Source: Acetanaerobacterium elongatum
GTDB lineage: Bacteria > Bacillota > Clostridia > Oscillospirales > Ruminococcaceae
Assembly (NCBI RefSeq): GCF_900103835.1
Contig: NZ_FNID01000007.1
Location: forward strand, 1 to 64,000
Length of the DNA: 64,000 bases
Reading direction: 5' to 3'
Both the position numbers and the translations under genes were made by a program. The notes under the pieces are model-generated. The model made no database searches. It saw only the letters and a program-made list of their open reading frames with translations, and was not told where the DNA came from. Below, one piece after another: positions 16,497 to 24,655 of this stretch. How positions within the stretch are numbered: the first letter of the stretch is position 1; each line of letters starts with the position of its first letter.

Positions 16497-17085
16497 TGTG
16501 TTTCTCCTCTGCTTCCTTATGGTCTTTCAAAACAACGGCAAGGAACGTACAGTCGCTACCGTCGATTGCAATCATGCCATGTCCGTGACCGGAATTATAA
16601 TAGATGGCATCGCCCTCATGCAGGATTTCAATATGGTTTTCCATCGCCACCTTCAGGCTGCCTTCAAGAACAAAATCAAACTCCTGCCCCTCATGGCTGC
16701 TCAGATGAATGGGTTGTTCCTGCTCCTGCTGGTGAAACGGCGCTGTAACCAAAAATGGTTCAGCATACTTTCCTTTAAACAGCGGAGCCAGGTGCTGGTA
16801 GGTAAAGCCTTCACGACGCTTGATAGGCAGGCCCTTATCCTTGCGTATCACCGAATAGAAGGAAAGGCGAGGGTTCTCGCCGGTAAGAAGTTCGACAAGA
16901 TCAACGTGAAATACGTCTGAGCAACGGTAAAGAAAGGTAAACGAAAAATCAGTGTTTCCACTTTCAAGTGCTACATATTCATCTACCGAAACGCCCGTAG
17001 CCTTTGCCATGTGTTCCACCGAAAGCTCAAGAATCTCTCTTAGGGTTTTAATGCGCTCTGCAATCTCCGCAATTCGAGTTTCCAT
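16489..17085 (-). CDS. XRE-family regulator with C-terminal cupin domain
   Basis: A 198-residue protein. Residues about 8-65 form an XRE helix-turn-helix (IKTLREILELSVEHMAKATG, VSVDEYVALESG); residues about 115-190 form a small cupin (SSHEGQEFDFVLEGSLKV, EGDAIYYNSGHGHGMI). Such proteins sense a small molecule through the cupin and often act on adjacent genes. The ATG at 17085 follows GGAGGA at a good distance. It is transcribed from the T-box promoter and overlaps the acyl-CoA synthetase gene. An imperfect palindrome at 17154-17184 between the T-box terminator and this start is a candidate binding site. Confidence 0.88.
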   Translation of the reverse strand: METRIAEIAERIKTLREILELSVEHMAKATGVSVDEYVALESGNTDFSFTFLYRCSDVFHVDLVELLTGENPRLSFYSVIRKDKGLPIKRREGFTYQHLAPLFKGKYAEPFLVTAPFHQQEQEQPIHLSSHEGQEFDFVLEGSLKVAMENHIEILHEGDAIYYNSGHGHGMIAIDGSDCTFLAVVLKDHKEAEEKHNG

Positions 17086-17153
17086 GATAATTCCTCCTGT
17101 AATAATGATTTGATTAGGCTGGTTAGCCCCTCATGATACATCATAATTATTTC

Positions 17154-17184
17154 CTCAAGTATACGAGGTAACCTTGTATTTGAG
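17154..17184 (-). promoter_or_regulatory. Palindrome between T-box terminator and regulator gene
   Basis: CTCAA...TAC...AGG and CCT...GTA...TTGAG form a nested inverted repeat over 31 bases, with one-base slippage on each side. It lies downstream of the T-box terminator, so it can act as DNA operator for the XRE protein or as an mRNA hairpin. Confidence 0.45.
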
Positions 17185-17465
17185 AAAAATAAAAAAGCCC
17201 ATCCCAATTCTAAAAAGAACTGGGACGAGCTTATAATCAGTGCCCGCGGTACCACCCATATTTGTGTATAAAACACCACTTAGCGAAGTTCCAACAAACT
17301 TCCGACATTAACGCAGCCATACGGAGGATATCTACTTACCATATCGGTGTTCAACCCTCAGCTCAGGAGTGATAGGGCAACCTGTTTTCGCATACCGGTT
17401 TACACCAACCACCGGCTCTCTGAAATGCGGTGAAACAACCCGTCTCCATCATCGCTTTTAACCTT
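17185..17465 (-). promoter_or_regulatory. T-box leader, apparent isoleucine (AUC) specifier
   Basis: On the minus strand the conserved T-box sequence GGGTGGTACCGCGGGC (17257-17242) is followed by a terminator. Stem I begins GATGATGGAG and carries the CAGAGAG and GGTTGGTGTAAACC elements. GGAG in the 5' side pairs with CTCC before the TGAG kink-turn; the triplet just before the conserved purine and this stem is ATC (17373-17371), an isoleucine codon. Uncharged tRNA-Ile should allow read-through into the regulator and acyl-CoA synthetase genes. The T-box itself is certain; the specifier depends on my alignment. Confidence 0.93.
17191..17231 (-). terminator. T-box-controlled terminator
   Basis: On the minus strand AGCTCGTCCCAGTTCT pairs with AGAATTGGGATGGGCT and is followed by six T and an AT-rich tail. 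It sits ten bases after the T-box antiterminator sequence. Confidence 0.92.
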
Positions 17466-17474
17466 TATGTATTT

Positions 17475-17503
17475 ATAATATGCGGTAGATTATCAATTGT
17501 CAA
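17475..17503 (-). promoter_or_regulatory. Promoter of the T-box operon
   Basis: TTGACA (17503-17498) and TATTAT (17480-17475) on the minus strand are separated by 17 bases, immediately downstream of the HAD phosphatase stop codon. Confidence 0.82.
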
Positions 17504-17512
17504 TAGTTGATT

Positions 17513-18166
17513 TTATAAATGTTCTAAAAGTTGTGCAATCTCCTTCGGCTCCTGCACTATATAATCTGCGCCGGTAGTCTTCAGTTCCTCTTCCCCTCTA
17601 AAACCCCAAGCGACACCAATTGAGGGCATCTTTGCATTTTTAGCCGTTAGTACGTCTACGTTTGAATCGCCGATATAAACACATTCAGAGGCACTGAGCC
17701 TCAGCTTATTCATACAATAAAGTACACCATCCGGTGCAGGCTTCTTGGGCAGCTCTTCACTTGCACCCAGCACTATGTTAAAAAACTTCTCGCCAAAAAT
17801 CTTGGTAATAAGCTCCTTGGAATAATCATGCGGCTTATTGCTTACCACACATACTAAGTATCCCTTAAGTTTTAATATGCGCAGCAGCCCCTCAATTCCT
17901 TTATAGGGTACAGTCAAATCGATATAATGCTGAGCGTAATGCTTAGAAAAAGCCTCTTTTACCTTTTGCTTTTGCCGTTCATCAACATCTGGGGGGAGGG
18001 TACGATCCAGCAAAACACTCACCCCGTTGCCAACAAAGTAGCGGTAATCATCTGCGGGATAGGTCTTGTATCCGTAAAGGCTTAATGCGTAGTTGCAGCT
18101 GGCAGCAAGGTCGTCTAATGTATTGAGCAATGTTCCGTCTAGATCAAAGATACAGCATTTTATCAT
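17513..18166 (-). CDS. HAD-family hydrolase, phosphoglycolate phosphatase-like
   Basis: A 217-residue haloacid dehalogenase superfamily phosphatase with motif I FDLDGTLLNT at residues 6-15, a helical cap domain, motif II VVSNKP, motif III lysine in PKKPAPD and motif IV YIGDSNVDVLTA. The length and cap type match Gph/PpaX enzymes that hydrolyse small phosphate esters such as 2-phosphoglycolate or pyrophosphate. The substrate is not determined by sequence. The ATG at 18166 has AGAGG about eight bases upstream. No partner gene is in the same transcript. Confidence 0.82.
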   Translation of the reverse strand: MIKCCIFDLDGTLLNTLDDLAASCNYALSLYGYKTYPADDYRYFVGNGVSVLLDRTLPPDVDERQKQKVKEAFSKHYAQHYIDLTVPYKGIEGLLRILKLKGYLVCVVSNKPHDYSKELITKIFGEKFFNIVLGASEELPKKPAPDGVLYCMNKLRLSASECVYIGDSNVDVLTAKNAKMPSIGVAWGFRGEEELKTTGADYIVQEPKEIAQLLEHL

Positions 18167-18274
18167 CCGCTAAGGCCTCTTTCTACAGAATAAGCCGCCT
18201 TTCGACGGCGGCCGATCATTAATATATTACATCAACGATAATAATAAAATCAATGTACAAAAACTGAAAGAAAC

Positions 18275-18314
18275 AGGGCCGATGCTATAAACTTTTGTTT
18301 AAAGCAACAGCCCT
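18275..18314 (-). terminator. Terminator of the PadR-DUF1700-DUF4097 operon
   Basis: On the minus strand AGGGC, TTGCT and TAAAC pair with GTTTA, AGCA and GCCCT, followed by TTTCTTTC, 12 bases after the DUF4097 stop. Confidence 0.7.
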
Positions 18315-18326
18315 ACTAATCTTAGA

Positions 18327-19226
18327 CTAATAGATGTCTATGTTTCCGACATCCGCGCTTAAGCGAATCTTGCATGATTCATCCTTATACCTGATGGTAC
18401 CAGATTTAGAGATGAATTCACCCCGATCAGAATCCTCATCGGCATCAATACTCAGGTGGTTCGAAACAGTTCCCATATTGCAGTCGTACTTAATCAGGAA
18501 GCCCTGATCTTTGGGTATATTCAGCGATATATTGCCAGCATTAACCTTGGCGATTATCTCTTCGGTAAAGCGGCAGCCCTCGTGTATCTCGGCGTTACCG
18601 GCGTTATTGGTAATATTCAGCTTTTTACCGCTTACATTATTAAGCTCAATATTACCGGCATTGAGGTCAACTTCAGTCTCATCGCAGTTGATATTATCCA
18701 TACTGAAATCCCCGGCATTCAGGTTAAGCTTCAGCTTCTTATAGCTCTTCTCAGGAAGCCGGATTGTAACCTTTGTATGTGTAATGCCCTTCAAATCAAG
18801 ATTTACATTATCACGGTAAGATACATCAATACTTGCGGTACTACCGGAAGCCTCCGCTTTAAAGGTTCTATGATCCCAGGCGGCTTTGGTGGTCTCTAGC
18901 AGTATCTCAGCCGTAGTACCCTGAGTTTTGACAATCTCAAGTTTTGCCGCGTCTACTGAAATATCAACGGTATCTACTTGTGAAAGATCAAGGGTTTTTG
19001 TTTGGCTTTCTTCAGCAACAAAGTCATCCCATTTATAATCCCATTCAACTGCAGAATGTTTGAAGTTATTAGTTATAAATTCACCTATTTTAATATTCCC
19101 GATATGGCCCGGGATATTATTAAGTATAACCGGTATACCGGTTGCCGCAGCAGCCACCGCAAAGCCAATTACGCAAAGCAAGGATACGACGGTTATAATT
19201 GAAACTATTATAATTGCTTTTTTCAT
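18327..19226 (-). CDS. DUF4097-domain membrane-anchored protein
   Basis: A 299-residue protein with one N-terminal membrane segment (residues about 5-28) and an external domain of repeated short beta strands with recurring LNAGDFSM, LNAGNIELNNVSG and NNAGNAEI patterns. That is the DUF4097 right-handed beta-helix fold, related to polymer-forming adhesin-like domains. It is encoded with a DUF1700 protein and a PadR regulator, an arrangement common in Firmicutes and often linked to cell-envelope stress. The start overlaps the DUF1700 stop by four bases (ATGA). The biochemical function is unknown. Confidence 0.82.
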   Translation of the reverse strand: MKKAIIIVSIITVVSLLCVIGFAVAAAATGIPVILNNIPGHIGNIKIGEFITNNFKHSAVEWDYKWDDFVAEESQTKTLDLSQVDTVDISVDAAKLEIVKTQGTTAEILLETTKAAWDHRTFKAEASGSTASIDVSYRDNVNLDLKGITHTKVTIRLPEKSYKKLKLNLNAGDFSMDNINCDETEVDLNAGNIELNNVSGKKLNITNNAGNAEIHEGCRFTEEIIAKVNAGNISLNIPKDQGFLIKYDCNMGTVSNHLSIDADEDSDRGEFISKSGTIRYKDESCKIRLSADVGNIDIY

Positions 19227-19801
19227 TGTACTCTTACCTCCCCGTAACTTCTGTATTTTTTATATAACCAGATGCACAGCCAGGTAACGGCCAGCATGAG
19301 GAGTAAGGAGAGCGCCATCAGAAATACTCCAACAGAGATTACAAGTGCGGTAATAATCCATGAGCCCAGCGCCACACCTGCAGCTATCCCTGAAACCATA
19401 ACCACCGCGCCACTGATAAAAACCGGTATAAAGGTTACATACATAAACACCGCAAAAAGTATGGCTAGAATAAAAAGCACCAAAAAGGTAGTTTCATTGC
19501 TCTTACGTGCCTGAACTCTTGCGGCTTCTGGGTTGTAGGGTACAGAAGCTGCAACGGGAGGTACCGTTGAAACCGGAGGCCTTCCCGAGCTACCTACACT
19601 ATAAGCCGCATTGTTGGGAATATATTGGCTTGCATTCTTGAGCGGGTCACCAAGATCGTTGCAGATCTCTTCCTCGGTTTTTCCCTTGGCAAGACCGGCA
19701 GAAAAATGTTCTTCAAAATCCAAGATTATCTCAATCTTCTCATGCTCGGGTATACCTACCAGATGCGAATTCAGCTGCGCAAGGTATTCATTTTTCGTCA
19801 T
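19223..19801 (-). CDS. DUF1700 (HAAS-domain) membrane protein
   Basis: A 192-residue protein. Residues 1-55 form the HAAS signalling helix domain (LAQLNSHLVGIPEHEKIEII, ...EEEICNDLGDP), followed by a Pro/Val-rich linker and three or four membrane segments (residues about 95-185). HAAS proteins pair with PadR regulators and are thought to pass a membrane signal to them. I chose the ATG at 19801, six bases after a GGGGGG site; the in-frame TTG at 19807 is possible. It overlaps the PadR gene end by 14 bases. Confidence 0.82.
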   Translation of the reverse strand: MTKNEYLAQLNSHLVGIPEHEKIEIILDFEEHFSAGLAKGKTEEEICNDLGDPLKNASQYIPNNAAYSVGSSGRPPVSTVPPVAASVPYNPEAARVQARKSNETTFLVLFILAILFAVFMYVTFIPVFISGAVVMVSGIAAGVALGSWIITALVISVGVFLMALSLLLMLAVTWLCIWLYKKYRSYGEVRVQ

Positions 19802-20114
19802 TGTCAAGCCCCCCTATCACCTTGATGACCTGTTTTGTAAAAACTGACCATTCTTTGTACTGTTCTTCCTGAGTTGCGAGCCCTTTCGAGGTTAACCGAT
19901 AATACTTCCGCGGTGGGCCTTCGCTGGAATCTTTAATATACACCTCAAACTGCCCATCGTCTTTCAGCCGTCTGAGTATCGGATAAATGGTTCCCTCAGC
20001 TACCGGAATCTCTTTACTGATAGATTCTGCAAGTTCGTAACCGTATTTATCCCCTTGCTTCAGCAGTGAAAGCACGCATAGTTCCAGCACACCCTTTTTA
20101 TACTGTACATTCAT
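19788..20114 (-). CDS. PadR-family transcriptional regulator
   Basis: A 108-residue winged-helix protein with the family signature ELCVLSLLKQGDKYGYELAE near the N terminus, VAEGTIYPILRRLKDDG as recognition region and a GPPRKYYRLTSKG wing. Short PadR proteins of this subfamily dimerise by a C-terminal helix and repress their own operons. It is the first gene of the PadR-DUF1700-DUF4097 unit. A dyad rich in TACTGTA/TACAGTA overlaps its promoter, suggesting autoregulation. Confidence 0.9.
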   Translation of the reverse strand: MNVQYKKGVLELCVLSLLKQGDKYGYELAESISKEIPVAEGTIYPILRRLKDDGQFEVYIKDSSEGPPRKYYRLTSKGLATQEEQYKEWSVFTKQVIKVIGGLDNDEK

Positions 20115-20210
20115 TAGGCAATGCTCCTTTCTTTTTCAGGCAGTGATTGATAAGTATACAATATTCAGTATTGATTATTACCACCTACCTGACGTAAAAA
20201 ATAGGTATGC

Positions 20211-20243
20211 CTACAGTATATTATATACTACTGTATAATGCAA
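20211..20243 (-). promoter_or_regulatory. Promoter with embedded dyad upstream of padR operon
   Basis: On the minus strand TTGCAT (20243-20238) and TATACT (20220-20215) are 17 bases apart. The spacer and flanks contain TACAGTA and TACTGTA arranged as an inverted repeat (20213-20235), a candidate PadR binding site covering the -10 region. Confidence 0.6.
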
Positions 20244-20322
20244 TATACTGAAGACACATTCTATTTTTTGTATAAATCTATGCTCGCTATTGGTAGGTAA
20301 GTTGTAACTTTTATCCAAGTCT

Positions 20323-21516
20323 CTATAGCTTATGGCGTTCTGATGCATAGTCGGTTGTATTCGTGCTCAGGCCCTTTTTAGTTAAACGGTTATTGAGGTA
20401 TTCTTTTACCAGTGAGTATAGCACCGAGAATAGCGGAATACCCACAAACATTCCAAGAATTCCAAACAGCCCCCCGCCTACCAATACCGCAAAGACAACC
20501 CACAACGGAGAAAGCCCCGTGGAATCGCCAAGGATTTTGGGCTCAAGAATATTGCCGTCGAACTGCTGCAAGATAAGCAGGAAGATTGCAAACCCTATTC
20601 CCTGCATGGGGTTCACCAGTAACACAAGCAGTATGCTGGGAATCGCACCGATAATCGGCCCGAAATAAGGGATAATGTTGCTGATGGCTACAATAACCGA
20701 GACAAGCAACGCAAACGGGAATCTCAGGATGCTCATGCCAATAAAACAAATGGCACCCAATATCAGCGAATCGATTATTTTTCCGGTTATAAAACCGCTG
20801 AAGATTTTATTGCTGGAACGAGTTATTTCTATCAAACGATCAGCAAGCTGGGGCTTTGCAACAGCGAATAGGAGCTTCTTGCACTGGGCAAAGATGCGTT
20901 CTTTGGCAATAAGCACATAGATGGATAGAATTAACCCCACAATAAGATTGAGCAGGGTTGTGGTAAATGATACGGTTACTCCATAAACATACGGCAAAAC
21001 CTTTGTAATAAGGTCTGATGACTGACCGAACAGGTTTTGCAGATAGGTATAGAATTTTTCTATTCGAGAAATAACTGCGCTTTCGGGAATACCAAGTTTA
21101 GCAATGTTTTCACGGATAAAACCTAGGACATTCTCATAATAACCGGGTATATTGGTGCTTATGAGTTTAATATTGATTGCAATCTGCGGGATGATAAACA
21201 TGATAGTTCCTACAATCAACAGCAAAGCAATCAGATAGGTCATTACAATGGCAAGGGCACGGATAAGTTTTGGGCGCGGTTTTTTCTTAGTTAAGAATGC
21301 AAATACCGTTTTCTCAAACCAATTACACAGCGGGTTTAACAGGTAAGCAATTGAAAACCCGTAGGCAAACGGCAATAGCAGATTCTTCAGCTTATTCAGA
21401 AAGCTCAGGGTAATATCAAAGTGCCCTACAAAAAGGTAGAACAAGATACCACCGCAGATTACAAGCAGCGCATAGATGGCAATCGTAGTGTATTTTTCAT
21501 TCCAGTTAATCTTCAT
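20323..21516 (-). CDS. AI-2E family transporter
   Basis: A 397-residue polytopic membrane protein of the AI-2E/PerM family, with paired helices at the N terminus, a long amphipathic central region (about residues 110-170) and the conserved C-terminal block ILEPKILGDSTGLSPLWVVF plus GGGLFGILGMFVGIPLFS. Members include TqsA and Na+(Li+)/H+ antiporters, so the family name does not establish autoinducer transport. The ATG at 21516 is preceded by an AT-rich stretch with a weak ribosome binding site. It is isolated between the padR operon and metH. Confidence 0.85.
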   Translation of the reverse strand: MKINWNEKYTTIAIYALLVICGGILFYLFVGHFDITLSFLNKLKNLLLPFAYGFSIAYLLNPLCNWFEKTVFAFLTKKKPRPKLIRALAIVMTYLIALLLIVGTIMFIIPQIAINIKLISTNIPGYYENVLGFIRENIAKLGIPESAVISRIEKFYTYLQNLFGQSSDLITKVLPYVYGVTVSFTTTLLNLIVGLILSIYVLIAKERIFAQCKKLLFAVAKPQLADRLIEITRSSNKIFSGFITGKIIDSLILGAICFIGMSILRFPFALLVSVIVAISNIIPYFGPIIGAIPSILLVLLVNPMQGIGFAIFLLILQQFDGNILEPKILGDSTGLSPLWVVFAVLVGGGLFGILGMFVGIPLFSVLYSLVKEYLNNRLTKKGLSTNTTDYASERHKL

Positions 21517-21580
21517 CGTTTTATCCTAGCTTTCCTATCCTGTCACAAATGCTAAAAATGGTTGAAACTACTTCCCTTTT

Positions 21581-23950
21581 CTAAGCTGTAGGTTCACTAT
21601 ATATAGCTTTTGCCACTGTTACTGCGTCGTTTGCATCCTTGGCATAATAATCGGCACCCATCTTCGCGGCGTATTCTGGTGTAAGTACAGCACCGCCTAC
21701 ACATATCTTACAGCAAATATTGTGCTTATGCAATGCCTGAATGGTTTCTTCCATGCTCTTAATCGTCGTCGTCATCAGTGCGCTCAAGCCAACCATCCTG
21801 GCACCGCTCTTTTGGGCCGCCTCCACCACAGCTTGAGGCGCTACATCCCGCCCCAAGTCGATAATCCTGTAGCCGTAGTTTTCAAGAATCACCTTCACGA
21901 TATTCTTTCCTATATCGTGAATATCACCCTTTACCGTAGCCAAAACGATGGTCTTATCGTTCTCCTGCTGAGATTTGGGCATAGCGGCATTTACTACCTC
22001 AAAGGCGTATTTTGCCGTCTCGGCCGCCTGAATCAGCTGCGGCAGATATATTTTGCCCGCCTCATATTCCTTTCCTACCTCGTCCAGTGCGGGGATAAGA
22101 TAACTATTTACAACCTCCATCGGCTCATTGCTCTTTAAGAGTCTGCGGGCCTCTTCCCTGCACTGCTCCTTGAGCCCTTTCTTAATGCAGCTGCCAATGC
22201 TTAGCTGCTCTATACTCTGCTGTGAAGGCTTAGCCTCGGCTGTGTTCGCAAAGCGCTCTACATAGAGCTCGCTGTTAATATCCTGCGCAGTGAGCACATT
22301 AAAAGCATAAATAACATCCATTATTGCCGGAATATTGGGGTTGACGATAGGTAAATCCAGCCCGTTTTGCAGGGCCATCGTCAGGAAGGTTTTGTTAATA
22401 AGCTCCCGCTCCGGCAGCCCAAACGAGATGTTGGATACGCCAAGCAGTGTTTTAACCCCCAGCTTTTCCTTTACCAATCTCAGCGCTTCCAGCGTTTGTG
22501 CTGCGTTTTGCTGCTGCGCGCTCACAGTAAGAGTTAGGCAATCTATAAACACATCCCTGCGGGGGATTCCGTAATATTCAGCCCGGCTGACAATCTTTTG
22601 CGCAATCTCATAACGCTGCTGTGCGTTTTCAGGAATACCGCGTTCATCGAGTGTAAGCCCAACCACCGCGGCACCATATTTCCTCACAATCGGCAGAATC
22701 GTATCCAGCACCTTTTCATCACCGTTTACCGAGTTTACAATTGCCTTGCCGTTATAGACGCGAAGTGCCGCCTCTATCGCCATCGGATCACTGGAATCAA
22801 TCTGAAGAGGAATATCTGTCACCGCCTGTATGGCTTTGACTACTGTGACCAGCATTTCTTTTTCATCTATATCAGGGATGCCAACATTAACGTCAAGTAT
22901 ATCGGCTCCGGCCTCTACCTGCTCTACGGCCTGTTTAACGATATATCCGATGTTACGATCAATAAGTGCCTGCCTAAACAGCTTTTTCCCCGTTGGGTTT
23001 ACTCGCTCTCCCACAACACATACACGGTTGATTTCAGTAACCCGGGAGGCTGAGCACACCGCGCACGGTTTAACCGGGCAGCGCTTAACCGGTTTCAAAC
23101 CTTCAACGGTCTTCTTAACAGCAGCAATATACTGCGTATTGGTTCCACAGCAGCCACCTACAATATTGACCCCTAATTTAACGAATTCAGCGATTGCTTT
23201 TGCAAATTCCGTGGGCTGAACGGCATAATAAGTTCCGTCGGGCGAAGGCAGCCCTGCATTGGGCTTTACCACAACAGGCAGGTTGGTGTATTTTATAAGC
23301 TCCCTAACAATCGGCAGTATTTCCTGCGGGCCCAAGGAGCAGTTAATGCCGATGGCATCGGCTCCTAATCCCCCTAGCGTCAGCGCCATGGCGCGGTAAT
23401 CACTGCCTGCGAAGGTACGCATATTCTGTTCAAAACTCATGGTGCAGAATATCGGTAAGCTGCTGTTCTCCTTTGCAGCCAATAAAGCCGCCTTGCACTC
23501 ATAAAGGTCGGTCATAGTTTCAATAACAATCAGGTCAGCACCAGCCTGTACGCCGCAGCGGATCTGGCCTGAAAACTGCTCAAAGGCCTCCTCAAAGGTA
23601 AGCTGCCCCATCGGTTCCATCAGTTCACCCAAAGGACCGATATCCAGTGCAACATAAGCGTTATACTTTTGTGCTTCCGCTTTAGCTGCAGCTATTCCCG
23701 CAACAATTAACTCTTCATAAGAATACCCTGATAAAGCGGCCTTCTTCTTACTGGCACCAAAGGTGTTGGCATAGATGATATTACTGCCGCTTTCAAGGTA
23801 GCCGCGATGAATCTGCCGCACAACCTCGGGGTGAGTGATATTATAGGTTTCGGGGAATTCTCCGGTTGGCAGCCCCATGCTCTGCAGCATGGTTCCCATG
23901 GCGCCGTCCAATATCAGTATCTCATTTTGAATACGTTCCTTAAGCCCCAC
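21581..23950 (-). CDS. metH: Cobalamin-dependent methionine synthase without activation domain
   Basis: About 789 residues in three modules: homocysteine methyltransferase (residues about 1-300; DGAMGTMLQ, zinc ligands in GINCS and GGCCGT), pterin-binding (about 310-580; VVGERVNPTGKK, LQIDSSDP) and B12-binding cap plus Rossmann domain (about 595-789; KGDIHDIGKNI with the cobalt-ligating histidine). It moves a methyl group from methyltetrahydrofolate to homocysteine. The C-terminal AdoMet-dependent reactivation domain of long MetH is missing and is supplied by the gene upstream. I chose GTG at 23950, preceded by GGGGGTG; the frame could extend to 24010. Confidence 0.93.
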   Translation of the reverse strand: MGLKERIQNEILILDGAMGTMLQSMGLPTGEFPETYNITHPEVVRQIHRGYLESGSNIIYANTFGASKKKAALSGYSYEELIVAGIAAAKAEAQKYNAYVALDIGPLGELMEPMGQLTFEEAFEQFSGQIRCGVQAGADLIVIETMTDLYECKAALLAAKENSSLPIFCTMSFEQNMRTFAGSDYRAMALTLGGLGADAIGINCSLGPQEILPIVRELIKYTNLPVVVKPNAGLPSPDGTYYAVQPTEFAKAIAEFVKLGVNIVGGCCGTNTQYIAAVKKTVEGLKPVKRCPVKPCAVCSASRVTEINRVCVVGERVNPTGKKLFRQALIDRNIGYIVKQAVEQVEAGADILDVNVGIPDIDEKEMLVTVVKAIQAVTDIPLQIDSSDPMAIEAALRVYNGKAIVNSVNGDEKVLDTILPIVRKYGAAVVGLTLDERGIPENAQQRYEIAQKIVSRAEYYGIPRRDVFIDCLTLTVSAQQQNAAQTLEALRLVKEKLGVKTLLGVSNISFGLPERELINKTFLTMALQNGLDLPIVNPNIPAIMDVIYAFNVLTAQDINSELYVERFANTAEAKPSQQSIEQLSIGSCIKKGLKEQCREEARRLLKSNEPMEVVNSYLIPALDEVGKEYEAGKIYLPQLIQAAETAKYAFEVVNAAMPKSQQENDKTIVLATVKGDIHDIGKNIVKVILENYGYRIIDLGRDVAPQAVVEAAQKSGARMVGLSALMTTTIKSMEETIQALHKHNICCKICVGGAVLTPEYAAKMGADYYAKDANDAVTVAKAIYSEPTA

Positions 23951-24641
23951 AGGTAGCACCCCCTTGTTTGAATCTGCAGGTTGCAACATTGGTACAGGTC
24001 TCACAGCCACGTTTACTATTTTTAATATCCTTGTCGATGATACCCATCAGCGCCGTAACAGATTTTAATGGGGTAAGCAGATGAGTTGTTGTTTCATATA
24101 AACCCATCCTGCGACCGGTGTTAAGCAGCGGCAATAGCTTGGTGTGTATATCCAGTGGAAAATCACCATATCCCGGGCTGAAACGCCAGGTAAGCGTTTC
24201 CGAGGCACTGCACGCTTGAACCTCCGCAGCTGCGGTAATCCTATCACAATAATCCTCTATCATAGCATTGGCACATGCATCTAGAATTAACGCCCTATGT
24301 GGCTCTGAAATCTGCATATAACGTATCAGCTTATCCACTCCGCTACCCAAGGTTGCGGCCATTACCAAGCACCGTTTAGAGTGTGCCAGGTGATTGTTGA
24401 TGGATTGCCCTGCAAGTACTACCCCGCTTTGCTCGAGCGCAAGGCCCGTTTCTAAGCACAATAAAGAAAACTCAGCACAAACATAATGTGGAGATACAGT
24501 TTCTTTTAACAGCTGTTTGCATTCACTAATCTCTGCCGTCAGGGCTTTATCAGGTTCCACACCCCGATACCCTAAATACCGCACAACCTCTTGAAACGGT
24601 ACATCCGGTATAAAAGCATTTTCTTGAAGCAGTAACTTCAT
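23940..24641 (-). CDS. Stand-alone methionine synthase activation domain protein
   Basis: A 233-residue protein homologous to the reactivation domain of long MetH, with RYLGYRGVEPDKAL near residues 22-36 and FSPGYGDFPLDIH near 150-165, the AdoMet-binding region. It should remethylate oxidised cobalamin on MetH in trans. The C terminus bears an unusual cysteine tail (GCETCTNVATCRFKQGG, then ATCGA) that could bind an iron-sulfur centre or metal; electron delivery is a speculative role. The gene overlaps metH by 11 bases and follows metF by 14, forming a three-gene methyl-branch operon. Confidence 0.88.
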   Translation of the reverse strand: MKLLLQENAFIPDVPFQEVVRYLGYRGVEPDKALTAEISECKQLLKETVSPHYVCAEFSLLCLETGLALEQSGVVLAGQSINNHLAHSKRCLVMAATLGSGVDKLIRYMQISEPHRALILDACANAMIEDYCDRITAAAEVQACSASETLTWRFSPGYGDFPLDIHTKLLPLLNTGRRMGLYETTTHLLTPLKSVTALMGIIDKDIKNSKRGCETCTNVATCRFKQGGATCGA

Positions 24642-24655
24642 TACGTGCGCTCCTA

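Noticed and set aside
20323-21516. Quorum-sensing AI-2 exporter
   Set aside because: The family name covers several functions and no luxS or related gene is in the window, so the name was not carried into a functional claim.
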